Shown here: one piece after another, positions 36,099 to 45,208 of the stretch
How the letters are laid out: every line of letters begins with the position of its first letter
Numbering within the stretch: the first letter of the stretch is position 1
Assembly: GCF_016632335.1 (NCBI RefSeq)
Contig: NZ_JAEPBG010000002.1
Coordinates: 310,001 to 374,000 of the forward strand
Source: Noviherbaspirillum pedocola
Lineage (GTDB): Bacteria; Pseudomonadota; Gammaproteobacteria; Burkholderiales; Burkholderiaceae_D
Direction: 5' to 3'
DNA length: 64,000 nt
Notes under the pieces: model-generated
Database searches by the model: none
What the model was told of the DNA's origin: nothing
What the model saw: only the letters and a program-made list of their open reading frames with translations
Program-made: the position numbers and the translations under genes

Positions 36099-36821
36099 TC
36101 AGGCGGCAATCGGGGTCATCGTTGCCTGCAGGTATTGAATGATGTCGGCGTCGTACCAATAAATGCCGGCGCTGACTTCATAGCGGTTGCCCTGGGACCA
36201 TTCGCGGTAGATCTGCAGCACCTGCTGTGTCGTCGGAAAGGCATTGCGGCCGGAAACGGCATTCAGGTACGCGGCGATCAGGTATTTTACGACCGGCGGC
36301 GTGCTGTCGCCGTTGAGCACTTCACGCATCGTGGCGTTGGATTCGGTACCGACTGCATCAGCCTTTGCGGACTGTCCAGGGGGATTACCGTTCGCATTGC
36401 CATTGCCATTGCCATTACTTTTCGACGGGCTCCACGGCGTGGTGGTAGCCAGCGGCGCATCGAAGAAGCTGAACTTGGTGGTTTTGATCCAGGCGGCCGT
36501 GCTGGTCTCACCGAAGATCGAAACGAAAGTGGTGCTTTCCTCGATTGGCCACCTCTGCATTGCCGACCATCCTGCCGGGTCGCTGCCAGTGCAGATCGCC
36601 GGATCGCCATGCGCGCTGGCATTGTTGGACAGAAAGCCGGACGGCGATTTGCAGGTGTTTTGCGCCAGCACGGAGCGGCTGGCCAGGGTCATCACGACAC
36701 CGGAGGCGCCAATGCCAAGGCGGGTGAAGCGGCGGCGCGAGGCATTGACTTCTCCGCGCATGGCGGCCTCGTTCGTCGGTTCGTGATCCATCGGTTGATT
36801 TTCGTGATTATCCATCGTCAT
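36099..36821 (-). CDS. Tat-leader exported protein at the head of the HprK-related operon
   Basis: A 240-residue protein of unknown family. Residues ~25-55 look like a Tat signal: ASRRRFTRLGIGASGVVMTLASRSVLAQ, with the twin Arg, hydrophobic stretch and an AQ-type cleavage site. The mature part has two Cys near the start (CKSP... AICTGS), an Asn/Gly-rich NGNGNGNANGNPPG spacer around residue 145, and a helical end (IQYLQATMTPIAA). ATG 36821 has AGGAG 7 bases upstream; an in-frame ATG at 36845 lacks a good site. It is the first of four co-directional genes and a likely substrate of the PqqD/kinase/nucleotidyltransferase genes; that is inference. Confidence 0.7.
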   Translation of the reverse strand: MTMDNHENQPMDHEPTNEAAMRGEVNASRRRFTRLGIGASGVVMTLASRSVLAQNTCKSPSGFLSNNASAHGDPAICTGSDPAGWSAMQRWPIEESTTFVSIFGETSTAAWIKTTKFSFFDAPLATTTPWSPSKSNGNGNGNANGNPPGQSAKADAVGTESNATMREVLNGDSTPPVVKYLIAAYLNAVSGRNAFPTTQQVLQIYREWSQGNRYEVSAGIYWYDADIIQYLQATMTPIAA

Positions 36822-37126
36822 TGCTGTGCTCCTGCGTTTTGCCATCGGGGGAAGAGCGGCTTCCCGCGGCTATCCTAGCAGATTCGCCCTAGCGCCACCC
36901 CGGCGAGATGATGTTGATCTGATAATAATTTGATGCGACGCAATCGAGAGTTGCAATTCTTATACAATTCTTCCCGAAATTGCGGATGATCTGTGCTCCC
37001 CGCTTTACTGCCGACAATCGTACCCTTATTCCAACATATTTCCAAGAAGTAATATTTATTGGTATTCAAGCTTGCCCTCTAGCGGCAGATGCACCAATCA
37101 ATCGAATTCTGATGAAAGGACGCACC
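36822..37126. other. Divergent promoter region
   Basis: This 305-base gap separates the minus-strand HprK-related operon from the plus-strand lytic transglycosylase. The part 36905-36975 is AT-rich, with TTGATC, TTGCAA and TATACA-like hexamers, but I cannot assign a single -35/-10 pair. Good ribosome sites exist for both start codons (AGGAG for 36821 and AAGGA for 37127). Confidence 0.45.
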
Positions 37127-38098
37127 ATGCTGTTTGACCGCATGACCCGGATTGCAATTCCCCTGGCTCTGTTTGCCGCCTGCAGCGCGGCTGGCGCAGC
37201 GGCTTCCGGACCTGGCAGCGGTGCAAAGGGCGATGCCGAAACCCTGGTAAGCCAGGCAATCCGCTACGAGAATGCCGAAGGCGTGCCTCGCGATTATGCC
37301 AAGGCAATGGACCTTTACTGCGCCGCAGCACGCGCAGGCAATGCGGATGCGCAATACCGACTCGGGTGGATGTATGCGAATGGCCGCGGCATGCCGCGCG
37401 ACGATGCGCAGGCGGCGCATCTGTTCCACCTGGCCGCGAAGCAGGGGCATATACAGGCCGAAACCATGCTGAAGCTTTCGGGTAGCGCCAAGACGGTTGC
37501 GCCCGCGTGCCTGACGCCGCCGAAACCGCCGCAGCCGGCGCAAACCGCATCCATCGACCCGGCAATCGCCATCGTGTATCCGAAACGCATACACAAGGTG
37601 GTCGACAAGGTGTCGCCGCAATACGAGGTCGATCCCCAACTGGTGCTGGCCTTCATCGCGGTGGAATCCGGCTTCAATCCGCGCGCGGTGTCGCCAAAGA
37701 ATGCGCAGGGGCTGATGCAACTGATACCGGAAACTGCGCGTCGCTTCCGCGTCAAGGATGCTTTCAACGAGGAAGACAACATCAAGGGCGGCGTGCGCTA
37801 TCTGCAGTGGCTGCTGTCCTTCTTCCGCGGCAATGTGTCCCTGGTCGCAGCCGCCTACAACGCCGGCGAAAAAACGGTGGAGAAATACAAGGGCATTCCG
37901 CCGTATCCCGAAACCCGCGATTACGTGCGTCGCATCACGGCGCTCTATCGCAAGACCAGCCATCCTTATCAGGCCAATCTGACCGAAGCATCGCCGCTGG
38001 TGGCTCGGATGCAGCCAGTGCTTCAGGATTCTTCGCGCACCATCCAGGGTATGGTCCAGCCGACCACGCAGAGCAGCACCTGGGTAATGTCGCCATAA
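37127..38098 (+). CDS. Exported lytic transglycosylase with Sel1-like repeat
   Basis: A 323-residue periplasmic or outer-membrane enzyme that cleaves peptidoglycan glycan strands. An N-terminal signal peptide (residues 1-25, cleavage near AAGAA) precedes a Sel1/TPR-like segment (residues ~35-115, YAKAMDLYCAAARAGNADAQ and a second partial repeat). A proline-rich linker then leads to an SLT domain (residues ~150-290) with catalytic Glu180 in AVESGFNPRAVSP, plus GLMQLIPETARRF and AAYNAGEKTVEKY. ATG 37127 is chosen because AAGGA lies 8 bases upstream; an ATG at 37112 is possible. Its 3' end overlaps the opposite-strand VanZ-like gene by 76 bases. Confidence 0.9.
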   Translation: MLFDRMTRIAIPLALFAACSAAGAAASGPGSGAKGDAETLVSQAIRYENAEGVPRDYAKAMDLYCAAARAGNADAQYRLGWMYANGRGMPRDDAQAAHLFHLAAKQGHIQAETMLKLSGSAKTVAPACLTPPKPPQPAQTASIDPAIAIVYPKRIHKVVDKVSPQYEVDPQLVLAFIAVESGFNPRAVSPKNAQGLMQLIPETARRFRVKDAFNEEDNIKGGVRYLQWLLSFFRGNVSLVAAAYNAGEKTVEKYKGIPPYPETRDYVRRITALYRKTSHPYQANLTEASPLVARMQPVLQDSSRTIQGMVQPTTQSSTWVMSP

Positions 38099-39249
38099 CG
38101 GCCCGGCACCCATTGCTGTTGCCACTCGAGCAGGAACACGCCGCCGCATACCAGCACGCTGCCGATCACGAGCGCTTCGATGTGCCGGTATCGCGGCAGC
38201 GCCATGCGTGCCAGGCAGCCGATGGCCATGAAAGGCCACAGCAGTTCCAGGATGTTTTCCAGGCCGGTGAAGCTGCGCATCTGCCCGACGAAGGGAATCC
38301 AGTTGAAGCCTGCGGTGAAGGCGCCGCCGTCCGGGCTCATCTCAGCAACCGTGAAGCCGGCTGCGGCAAGCACGATGCCCAGCGCAGCAAGCCAGCTTCG
38401 CGGCGCGCGCTGCAAGACGCATGCGGCTACGAAACCTGACACCGAGCCAAGCAGCGCTTCCAGCGACAATACCCGCGAAATCACCAGTACCTTGCTGGCA
38501 AGGACAAAGCACAGCGCGAGCAGAAAAAGCCGCAGCGCCGGCGCCTGCGGCCGCGCCAGCATCAGCGTGAGCATGGCAAGCGCGGCGGTATTCAGCGCAT
38601 AGACCACCACCTTGGCCGATTGCATGGTCTGCGGCGCGAGCAGCGTGTGATACAGGCCCGAGAGCGCATGGCGCGCATGGCCCACGTCCAGCGATGGCAC
38701 CAGCGGACTGGTTTGCGACAGGATCCAGATGCCTATCGTCACCAGTCCCGCATTGACCAGCGCCCCGTGCAGAAACAGCCGATCACGCAAGCGCAGCAGC
38801 ATTGAGCCCGACAGGGTATGGCGCAGCGCAAATCCGGCCAGCATGCCGCCGAAGGCCGTGCCGGCCGCGTTCATCGCCACGTCGACCATGGACGACACCC
38901 GCGCAGGATTGAATTGCTGCAGACTCTCGATGCCGAAGGACAGCGCTGTCCCCATCACCGTGCATAGCAGCAGCGCGCTGATGTGGCGCAGGAAGCCGGC
39001 AAGCCAAAGCGTGAGCATCAGGCCGAAGGGCGCGTACACGAGCACGTTCTGCAGCATGTCGGCCTTGTCCAGATGCGACGGCCATTCGTGCACGAAGCCA
39101 AACAGCGGCGCCATCGGCCAGCGCCAGCGAAAGGGGTACAGGCTGCCGTAAAGGATCAGCAGGGTATAGGCGAATGTCGCGAGCAGCATCCTGGAGGCAT
39201 GAGGACGGGGCCTTGCGACGGTGCTGGTGGCAGTGCTGGCGGGTGGCAT
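38023..39249 (-). CDS. VanZ-like family membrane protein
   Basis: A protein of up to 408 residues, with about ten hydrophobic helices. The first ~140 residues match the VanZ fold: LYGSLYPFRWRWP, HLDKADMLQNVLVYAPFGLMLTLW and the acidic GIESLQQFNPARVSSMVDVAMNAAGT motif. Proteins of this type occur in XrtA loci and near polysaccharide genes; a role in teichoplanin-like resistance is only a name legacy. ATG 39249 is the longest plausible start; an ATG at 39189 would remove ~20 charged residues before the first helix. Ends inside the lytic transglycosylase gene on the other strand. Confidence 0.8.
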   Translation of the reverse strand: MPPASTATSTVARPRPHASRMLLATFAYTLLILYGSLYPFRWRWPMAPLFGFVHEWPSHLDKADMLQNVLVYAPFGLMLTLWLAGFLRHISALLLCTVMGTALSFGIESLQQFNPARVSSMVDVAMNAAGTAFGGMLAGFALRHTLSGSMLLRLRDRLFLHGALVNAGLVTIGIWILSQTSPLVPSLDVGHARHALSGLYHTLLAPQTMQSAKVVVYALNTAALAMLTLMLARPQAPALRLFLLALCFVLASKVLVISRVLSLEALLGSVSGFVAACVLQRAPRSWLAALGIVLAAAGFTVAEMSPDGGAFTAGFNWIPFVGQMRSFTGLENILELLWPFMAIGCLARMALPRYRHIEALVIGSVLVCGGVFLLEWQQQWVPGRYGDITQVLLCVVGWTIPWMVREES

Positions 39250-39314
39250 CGAATGGGGCGCGATTGACTTGCGGAATTCGCGTTCTCGTATTGAGCGAAA
39301 GCGATAGTTGCCGG

Positions 39315-39332
39315 ATTGTACGCGAGTACAAT
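39315..39332. promoter_or_regulatory. Short inverted repeat in the divergent galE / VanZ-like promoter region
   Basis: ATTGTAC-GCGA-GTACAAT has two 7-base arms and lies between galE (start 39409) and the VanZ-like gene (start 39249). It contains TACAAT on both strands, which could serve as a -10 element, but no well-spaced -35 sequence is seen. It may be an operator or promoter; unproven. Confidence 0.35.
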
Positions 39333-39408
39333 GGCCGCGGCCTGAACATCGCGCCGCGGCCTCTTCCGATGCGGCCTGCATCCTTCCAATCACATCGACA
39401 GATTTCCT

Positions 39409-40428
39409 ATGCCCAAGACCATACTCGTTACTGGCGCGTCCGGCTTCATCGGTTCGCATACCTGCGTTGAACTGCTGCAAAGCGGCTTCGACATCGTGGC
39501 GCTCGACAATCTGTGCAACAGCTCGCGCGAGGCGCTTGAGCGGGTGCGGAAAATCACCGGACGCGACTTTCCTTTCGTTGAAGCGGATATCCGCGATCGC
39601 GCCGCGCTGGATGCGATTCTTGCTCAGCATCGCATCGATGCGGTGATCCATTTCGCCGGCCTGAAGGCGGTCGGTGAATCGGTGGAAAAGCCGCTCGAGT
39701 ATTTCGAGAACAACGTTTCCGGCAGCGTTACCCTGCTGCAGGCATTGCGCGCGGTGAATGTGAAGACCTTCGTGTTCAGCTCGTCGGCGACGGTCTATGG
39801 CGACCCTGAGGTGCTGCCGCTGGTGGAATCGGCGCGGCTGTCGGTGACCAATCCCTACGGCCGCACCAAGCTGATGGTCGAGCAGATTCTGAACGACCTC
39901 GAGCGTTCGGATGCGTCGTGGCGCATCGGCATCCTGCGCTATTTCAATCCGGTTGGCGCGCATGAAAGCGGTTTGATCGGCGAAGACCCGCGCGGCATTC
40001 CGAATAATCTGATGCCCTTCATCGCGCAGGTCGCGGTGGGGCGGCGCGAGAAGCTATCGGTGTTCGGCAATGATTACCCGACCCCGGATGGCACCGGCGT
40101 GCGCGACTATATCCATGTGGTCGATCTGGCGCGTGGGCATGTGGCGGCATTGAATCGGCTGTTTGCGCAGGAGGGTGGGTTTACCGTCAATCTTGGAACC
40201 GGGCATGGGTATAGCGTGCTTGAGGCGGTGAAGGCATTTGAGAAGGCCAGTGGACGGCCGGTGCCTTATCAGATCGTGCCGAGAAGGCCGGGGGATATTG
40301 CGAGCTGCTATGCGTCGCCGGTGCTGGCGGAGGAATTGCTCGGGTGGCGGGCGGAGAAGGGGATGGAGGAAATGTGCCGGGATCACTGGAGGTGGCAGAG
40401 TGGGAATCCGGAGGGGTTTGGGGGGTGA
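39409..40428 (+). CDS. galE: UDP-glucose 4-epimerase
   Basis: A 339-residue SDR enzyme interconverting UDP-glucose and UDP-galactose. The NAD loop GASGFIGSHT is at residues 9-18, with DNLCNSS after the second strand. SSSATVYG is at 124-131 and the catalytic Tyr150-xxx-Lys154 sits in NPYGRTK. The motif FNPVGAHESGLIGEDPRGIPNNLMPF is the GalE type that accepts UDP-hexoses. It supplies UDP-Gal to the glycosyltransferases in the region. No operon partner is visible; hairpins and a tRNA gene follow. Confidence 0.97.
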   Translation: MPKTILVTGASGFIGSHTCVELLQSGFDIVALDNLCNSSREALERVRKITGRDFPFVEADIRDRAALDAILAQHRIDAVIHFAGLKAVGESVEKPLEYFENNVSGSVTLLQALRAVNVKTFVFSSSATVYGDPEVLPLVESARLSVTNPYGRTKLMVEQILNDLERSDASWRIGILRYFNPVGAHESGLIGEDPRGIPNNLMPFIAQVAVGRREKLSVFGNDYPTPDGTGVRDYIHVVDLARGHVAALNRLFAQEGGFTVNLGTGHGYSVLEAVKAFEKASGRPVPYQIVPRRPGDIASCYASPVLAEELLGWRAEKGMEEMCRDHWRWQSGNPEGFGG

Positions 40429-40466
40429 TTGAGTTTCGTTGTTTGCGACGTTTGTCGGGAAAGGTT

Positions 40467-40671
40467 GAGGATGCGCTTTGCGCATCCTTGGGTCTAAAAT
40501 GAAGCTTTCAGTCGAGTCCGACTGAAAGCTTGAGATAAGAACACGGAGGGACTCGGTCACGTTCCGCGACCCCGGCCTCGCTTGCAAGCGAGGCCTTTCG
40601 AGTCCCTCACGTGAGGCGCGCAGGCGCCTCACTCGTGGGCACAGCTTGAAGAATTCGCTGCGCGAGTTCTT
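40467..40671. repeat. Dense group of hairpins with a broken inverted copy of the tRNA-Leu 3' end
   Basis: Between galE and tRNA-Leu lie hairpins at 40469-40487 (GGATGCG-based), 40503-40532 (13-base arms AAGCTTTCAGTCG / CGACTGAAAGCTT), 40574-40595 (perfect 22-base palindrome), 40611-40632 and about 40649-40671. A 14-base stretch CACGGAGGGACTCG at 40542-40555 exactly repeats tRNA-Leu bases at 40732-40745. Its complement CGAGTCCC returns at 40599-40606, followed after a 25-base insert by CGTGGGCAC (40634-40642), the acceptor end of the same tRNA. The stretch thus looks like a tRNA-derived, hairpin-interrupted element. No protein frame is evident. Confidence 0.6.
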
Positions 40672-40676
40672 GAATG

Positions 40677-40717
40677 GAAAAAGCGAAAGGCCCGGTTGAA
40701 TTCTCAACCGGGCCTTT
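40677..40717 (-). terminator. Rho-independent terminator of tRNA-Leu(CAG)
   Basis: A 14-base perfect stem (AAAGGCCCGGTTGA / TCAACCGGGCCTTT) with loop of 4 bases lies just downstream of the minus-strand tRNA. It is followed in the transcript by a T run (CGCTTTTTCC). Confidence 0.85.
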
Positions 40718-40724
40718 CTATGTT

Positions 40725-40809
40725 TGGTGCCCACGGAGGGACTCGAACCCCCACACCTTGCGGCACATGGACCTGAACCATGCGCGTCTACCAATTCCGC
40801 CACGTGGGC
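40725..40809 (-). tRNA. tRNA-Leu (anticodon CAG)
   Basis: The minus-strand 85-base sequence folds as a leucine tRNA: acceptor GCCCACG paired with CGTGGGC before an encoded CCA, D-arm with GGTAGA, anticodon stem CATGG / CCATG with loop TTCAGGT (anticodon CAG), a long variable arm (GCCGCAAGGTG), and a T-arm with GGTTCGAGTCC. It lies upstream of and divergent to rnr. Confidence 0.95.
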
Positions 40810-40963
40810 CTTGCTTGCGACGGAGGGCATTATACGGGCTCAATTCCGCTTGTCAATTGTTGATCCGGTCCTTCTGCGCGATGGGGCAAATTAGGAAATC
40901 GACGGAGGGTCCGTTACACTAGCCGCCTGCCTTGTCAACCCTTAACTTCAATACCACACGCTT

Positions 40964-43609
40964 TTGAGCCAATTTCCATACCCCATACCCAGCAGGGAAG
41001 ACATCCTCGGCCTGCTGCGCACTTCCGGCGAGTCGAAGGATGCGGCCGCGATCGCGGCGGCGCTGCGCGTCGGGCCGGATGAGACCGAAGGACTGACGCG
41101 ACGCCTGAATGCGATGGAGCGCGATGGCCAGATCCGCATGGAACGAAACGGTCAGTACAAGCTGACCCATGTGCAGGACTTCATTGAGGGACGCGTCTCC
41201 GGCCATCGCGAAGGCTATGGCTTTCTGATCCCGGATGAAGGCGGCGACGACCTGTTCCTGTCCGAGCGCGAAATGAAGAAGGTGCTGCATGGCGATCGGG
41301 TGCGCGCCCGCGTCACCGGCACCGATCGCCGCGGCAGGCCCGAAGGCAGCATCGTTGAGGTCGTCGAGCGCGCCAATACCCGCGTCATCGGCCGCCTGCT
41401 CAATGAAAACGGCATGTGGCTGGTGGTGCCGGAAGACAAGCGCATCGGCCAGGACATCCTGCTGTCAGGCTCGCCCGGCCAGGCCAAGAGCGGGCAGGTG
41501 GTCAGCGTCGAGCTGGTCGAACAGCCTTCGCGTTATACCCAGCCGGTCGGGCGCGTGGTCGAGGTGCTCGGCGACATCGACGATCCGGGCATGGAAATCG
41601 AAATCGCAGTGCGCAAGTACGGCGTGCCGCATGAGTTCTCCGACGATGCGCAACGCCAGGCAGGCAAGCTGCCGTCGCAGGTGCGCATCGCCGACATGAA
41701 GGATAGGGTCGACTTGCGCGACATCGCGCTCGTCACCATCGATGGCGAGGATGCGCGCGACTTTGACGATGCGGTCTATTGCGAGCCGGTCAAGATCGGT
41801 CGCACCAAGGCCTTCCGCCTTCTGGTGGCGATCGCCGACGTCAGCCACTACGTCAAGCCTGGCGACGCACTCGACGCCGATGCGCTCGAGCGCAGCACCT
41901 CGGTGTACTTCCCGCGCCGCGTGATACCTATGCTGCCCGAGAAGCTGTCCAACGGCCTGTGCTCGCTGAATCCGGACGTGGATCGCCTGACGCTGGTGTG
42001 CGACATGGTCATTACTGCCAGCGGCGAGGTCAAGGCTTATCAGTTCTATCCGGCGGTAATGCACTCGGCCGCGCGTCTGACCTACAACGAGGTCGCAGCG
42101 ATCCTGTCCAATACCCGCGGCACCGAAGCCGCGCGGCGCCAGGAGCTGGTGCCGCATCTGCAGGACTTGAATGAAGTGTTCCGCGCGCTGCTCAAGGCGC
42201 GCCAGGCGCGCGGCGCCATCGACTTCGAAACCACCGAGACCTACATGGTGGTCAATGCCGCCGGCAAGATCGAGCAGATCCTGCCGCGCACGCGCAACGA
42301 CGCGCATCGGCTCATCGAGGAATGCATGCTGGCCGCCAACGTCTGCGCGGCCGACCTGCTCGAGCGCCACAAGCAGCACACGCTGTACCGCGTGCATGCG
42401 ACGCCGGCCAAGACCAAGCTGGACCAGTTGCGCACCTTCCTCGGCCAGATGGGCCTGACGCTGGGCGGCGGCGACGATCCGTCCGCATCGGACTATGCCG
42501 AGCTCATGCCGAAGATCAAGGAGCGGCCGGATGCGGTGCTGCTGCAGACCATGCTGCTGCGCTCGATGCAGCAGGCGGTCTACAGCCCGGAAAACATCGG
42601 CCACTTCGGTTTGTCGTATGAGGCCTATGCGCATTTCACCAGCCCGATCCGGCGCTATCCGGACCTGCTCACGCATCGCGCGATCAAGGCGGTGCTGGCC
42701 GGCAAGCGCTATGAGCCGCGCGGCATCGATACCTCCTCGCTGAACACCACGCTGTCGCCGGCGGCGCGGCGCCAGGCGGCCGAGGACAAGGCCAACGGCA
42801 AGAAGCGCTCCGAAGGCGAGCTCGCGGTGTGGGAATCGCTCGGCATTCATTGCTCGGCCAATGAGCGCCGCGCCGATGAAGCCTCGCGCGATGTCGAAGC
42901 CTGGCTCAAGTGCTATTTCATCCGCGATCGTCTCGGCGAGGAGTTCACTGGCACCATCTCGGGCGTGGCGCCGTTCGGCATCTTCGTGCAGCTCGACAAT
43001 CTGTTCATCGAAGGCATGGTCCACGTGACCGAGCTTGGCGCCGATTATTTCCAGTACGACGAAACCCGCCATGAACTGCGCGGCGAGCGTACCGGCAAGC
43101 GGTATCAGCTGACCGATCGGGTCACGGTGCAAGTCAGCCGCGTCGACCTGGATGCGCGCAAGATCGATCTGCGCCTGCTGGATCAGCCGGACTTCCGCAC
43201 GCAATTGAAGAATGAAGCGCGCCGCGCAGAAGGCGAGCAGAAGGACAAGTCTGGCAGGCGACGCCGCAATGGCGGGGCCAATGCCGCGGCCACTGCCGCT
43301 GTCGCCGGCCCGGCCGATGCGGTCAATACCGGCAATGCGGCCAATGGAGTCGAAGGCAAGGAAGGACAGCGCGGCATGCCATGGGGCGCGGGCACCGGCT
43401 CGGGTAGCGGATCGAGCATCATGCCGGCCAATGGCATGGGCAAGCGCAGCGGCAAGCGCAATGGCAGCGGCAAGGCGGCGCAGGCCGAAAGCAAGCCGGC
43501 AGGATCAAAGAAGGCTACGAAGCCCGCGAAGGCGGCACGCAATACGCGCGCGGCAAATGCCGGCGGTGGCAAGAGCAACAAGAGCAGCAAGGGAAAGCGT
43601 CAGCAATAA
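40964..43609 (+). CDS. rnr: Ribonuclease R
   Basis: An 881-residue 3'-to-5' exoribonuclease that degrades structured RNA and helps quality control of rRNA and mRNA. It has an N-terminal helix-turn-helix region (residues ~1-70), cold-shock domains (~75-230), the RNB catalytic domain with [11 protein letters not shown] (four-Asp metal site, residues ~262-272) and an S1 domain near residues 655-740 ([22 protein letters not shown]). The tail is basic and Ala/Gly/Lys-rich for about 130 residues, as in many betaproteobacteria. The start is a TTG at 40964 ([12 protein letters not shown]), the usual N-terminus in this order. The stop is 1 base before rlmB, a classic rnr-rlmB operon. Confidence 0.97.
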   Translation: MSQFPYPIPSREDILGLLRTSGESKDAAAIAAALRVGPDETEGLTRRLNAMERDGQIRMERNGQYKLTHVQDFIEGRVSGHREGYGFLIPDEGGDDLFLSEREMKKVLHGDRVRARVTGTDRRGRPEGSIVEVVERANTRVIGRLLNENGMWLVVPEDKRIGQDILLSGSPGQAKSGQVVSVELVEQPSRYTQPVGRVVEVLGDIDDPGMEIEIAVRKYGVPHEFSDDAQRQAGKLPSQVRIADMKDRVDLRDIALVTIDGEDARDFDDAVYCEPVKIGRTKAFRLLVAIADVSHYVKPGDALDADALERSTSVYFPRRVIPMLPEKLSNGLCSLNPDVDRLTLVCDMVITASGEVKAYQFYPAVMHSAARLTYNEVAAILSNTRGTEAARRQELVPHLQDLNEVFRALLKARQARGAIDFETTETYMVVNAAGKIEQILPRTRNDAHRLIEECMLAANVCAADLLERHKQHTLYRVHATPAKTKLDQLRTFLGQMGLTLGGGDDPSASDYAELMPKIKERPDAVLLQTMLLRSMQQAVYSPENIGHFGLSYEAYAHFTSPIRRYPDLLTHRAIKAVLAGKRYEPRGIDTSSLNTTLSPAARRQAAEDKANGKKRSEGELAVWESLGIHCSANERRADEASRDVEAWLKCYFIRDRLGEEFTGTISGVAPFGIFVQLDNLFIEGMVHVTELGADYFQYDETRHELRGERTGKRYQLTDRVTVQVSRVDLDARKIDLRLLDQPDFRTQLKNEARRAEGEQKDKSGRRRRNGGANAAATAAVAGPADAVNTGNAANGVEGKEGQRGMPWGAGTGSGSGSSIMPANGMGKRSGKRNGSGKAAQAESKPAGSKKATKPAKAARNTRAANAGGGKSNKSSKGKRQQ

Positions 43610-43610
43610 G

Positions 43611-44354
43611 ATGAAGAGCAAGTTACTTTTCGGCTTTCATGCCGTCACCGCGCGCCTGCGCCATGAGGCTTCGAGCATCGAGGAAATCTATGTCGATGCG
43701 GGCCGCCACGATCAACGCATGCGCGATTTGCTTCGCGCCGCGCAGGAAGCGAAGGTGCGCATCATCCAGGCCGACGACGACCGGCTCTCGGCCATGGTCG
43801 GCACGCGCCGGCACCAGGGCGTGGTGGCCACAGCCAGTCCGCTGTCGCTGGCGCGCAATCTCGATGAGCTGCTCGATGTCATCGAAGGCCCGCCGCTGCT
43901 GCTGATCCTCGATGGCGTGACCGATCCGCACAACCTCGGCGCCTGCCTGCGTGTCGCCGATGGCGCCGGCGCGCATGCGGTGATTGCGCCGAAGGACCGC
44001 GCGGTCGGCCTGAATGCCACCGCGGCCAAGGTCGCCAGCGGCGCGGCCGATACCGTGCCTTACATCACGGTCACCAATCTCGCGCGCACGATGCGTGATC
44101 TGAAGGAACGCGACGTGTGGCTGACCGGCACCGCCGACGAGGCCGAGAAGAGCCTGTATGAAGCGGACTTCACCGGCGGCACTGCGCTGGTGATGGGCTC
44201 GGAAGGCGAGGGCATGCGCCGGCTCACGCGCGATACCTGCGATCTGCTGGTCGCCATTCCGATGGCGGGCTCGGTGGAAAGCCTGAATGTATCGGTGGCT
44301 TCGGGCGTCTGCCTGTTTGAAGCGCGGCGGCAGCGCATCGCCAAGGGCGCTTGA
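43611..44354 (+). CDS. rlmB: 23S rRNA (guanosine-2'-O-)-methyltransferase RlmB
   Basis: A 247-residue SPOUT-class methyltransferase that methylates G2251 of 23S rRNA with SAM. An N-terminal substrate-binding domain (residues 1-85) is followed by the trefoil-knot domain with [18 protein letters not shown] (~105-122), [13 protein letters not shown] (~190-202) and [15 protein letters not shown] (~212-226), the three SPOUT motifs. It starts 1 base after the rnr stop and shares its transcript. The partner TTG of the next frame overlaps its stop, but that gene starts later. Confidence 0.96.
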   Translation: MKSKLLFGFHAVTARLRHEASSIEEIYVDAGRHDQRMRDLLRAAQEAKVRIIQADDDRLSAMVGTRRHQGVVATASPLSLARNLDELLDVIEGPPLLLILDGVTDPHNLGACLRVADGAGAHAVIAPKDRAVGLNATAAKVASGAADTVPYITVTNLARTMRDLKERDVWLTGTADEAEKSLYEADFTGGTALVMGSEGEGMRRLTRDTCDLLVAIPMAGSVESLNVSVASGVCLFEARRQRIAKGA

Positions 44355-44380
44355 ACAGTGCCATCGATGAAAGGCGCGCA

Positions 44381-45037
44381 ATGAGTGACGACCTGCCGCT
44401 GAGCGCGGCCGAGATCCGGGTGCTGGGGGTGCTGGCCGAGAAGGAGGCGCTCACGCCGGACAATTACCCGCTGTCGTTGAATTCCCTTACCGCAGGCTGC
44501 AACCAGCTTTCCAGCCGCGAGCCGGTGATGCAGCTGTCCGAAGACGAAGTCATGGACACGCTCGGCGCGTTGATGGCGAAGAAGCTCGCAGCCGAGGTCA
44601 GCCAGGCCGGCGCGCGGGTCAAGAAGTATGAACACCGGATGCGGCCGCGCTGGTCGCTTGAACAGGACAAGCTGGCCGCGCTGGTAGTGCTGATGCTGCG
44701 CGGACCGCAGACCGCCGGCGAGGTACGCACCCGCGTCGGGCGCATCCATGAGTATGCGAGCGTGGCCGAGCTGGAAAACGCGCTGCAGTTCCTGATCGAC
44801 AAATATCCGCCGCTGGTGGCAAGGCTGGCCCGCGCTCCCGGCGCGAGGGAAGTCCGTTATGCGCATCTGCTGGCGGGTGAGATCGATGAGGCGGCCTTGC
44901 TGGCGCAGGGCGAGAGCGCCACGGGATCGTCGAAGGGCGATCGCGTCGCGCGGCTGGAAGAGGAAGTCGCCGCATTGCGCGCCGAGATGGAAAGGATGTC
45001 GCAGGAGTTTGCCGAGATACGCAAGCTGCTGGAGTAG
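44381..45037 (+). CDS. yceH: YceH family protein (DUF480 / UPF0502)
   Basis: A 218-residue protein with the family motif LSAAEIRVLGVLAEKEALTPDNYPLSLNSLTAGCNQ at the N-terminus, which reads as a winged-helix fold, and a predicted coiled coil at the C-terminus (residues ~188-218, VARLEEEVAALRAEMERM). Function is not established; a nucleic-acid-binding role is suggested by fold. ATG 44381 follows AAAGG; a TTG at 44351 in the same frame overlaps rlmB and is unlikely. It is 26 bases after rlmB and may belong to the same transcript. Confidence 0.9.
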   Translation: MSDDLPLSAAEIRVLGVLAEKEALTPDNYPLSLNSLTAGCNQLSSREPVMQLSEDEVMDTLGALMAKKLAAEVSQAGARVKKYEHRMRPRWSLEQDKLAALVVLMLRGPQTAGEVRTRVGRIHEYASVAELENALQFLIDKYPPLVARLARAPGAREVRYAHLLAGEIDEAALLAQGESATGSSKGDRVARLEEEVAALRAEMERMSQEFAEIRKLLE

Positions 45038-45043
45038 CTCTGC

Positions 45044-45121
45044 GTAGGTTGGGCTGGCAAGCCCAACATTGAACGCCGCGGAGCGTGAACCTGTTGGGCT
45101 TCCTTCGTCAGCCCAACCTAC
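45044..45121. repeat. Inverted REP pair, family A
   Basis: A GTAGGTTGGGCT copy at 45044-45067 faces a reverse copy at 45093-45121 that ends in CCCAACCTAC. They form a BIME-like unit between convergent yceH and prsT. Confidence 0.85.
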
Positions 45122-45157
45122 GGGGATTGCGCAAAGGCCGCGCAAAACCGAAAAGAG

Positions 45158-45186
45158 AAAGGCGCCGCTACACGCGGCGCCTTTTT
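45158..45186. terminator. Bidirectional Rho-independent terminator between yceH and prsT
   Basis: An AAAGGCGCCGC / GCGGCGCCTTT stem with loop TACAC is followed by TTTTT on the plus strand. On the minus strand the bases after the stem are CTTTCTCTTTTC. It can serve both converging genes. Confidence 0.85.
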
Positions 45187-45208
45187 CATTGCAAGCCAGC
45201 GCTGGTCC

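Noticed and set aside
41465-43204. 579-codon minus-strand open frame
   Set aside because: Opposite rnr, whose sense frame is certain; a shadow.
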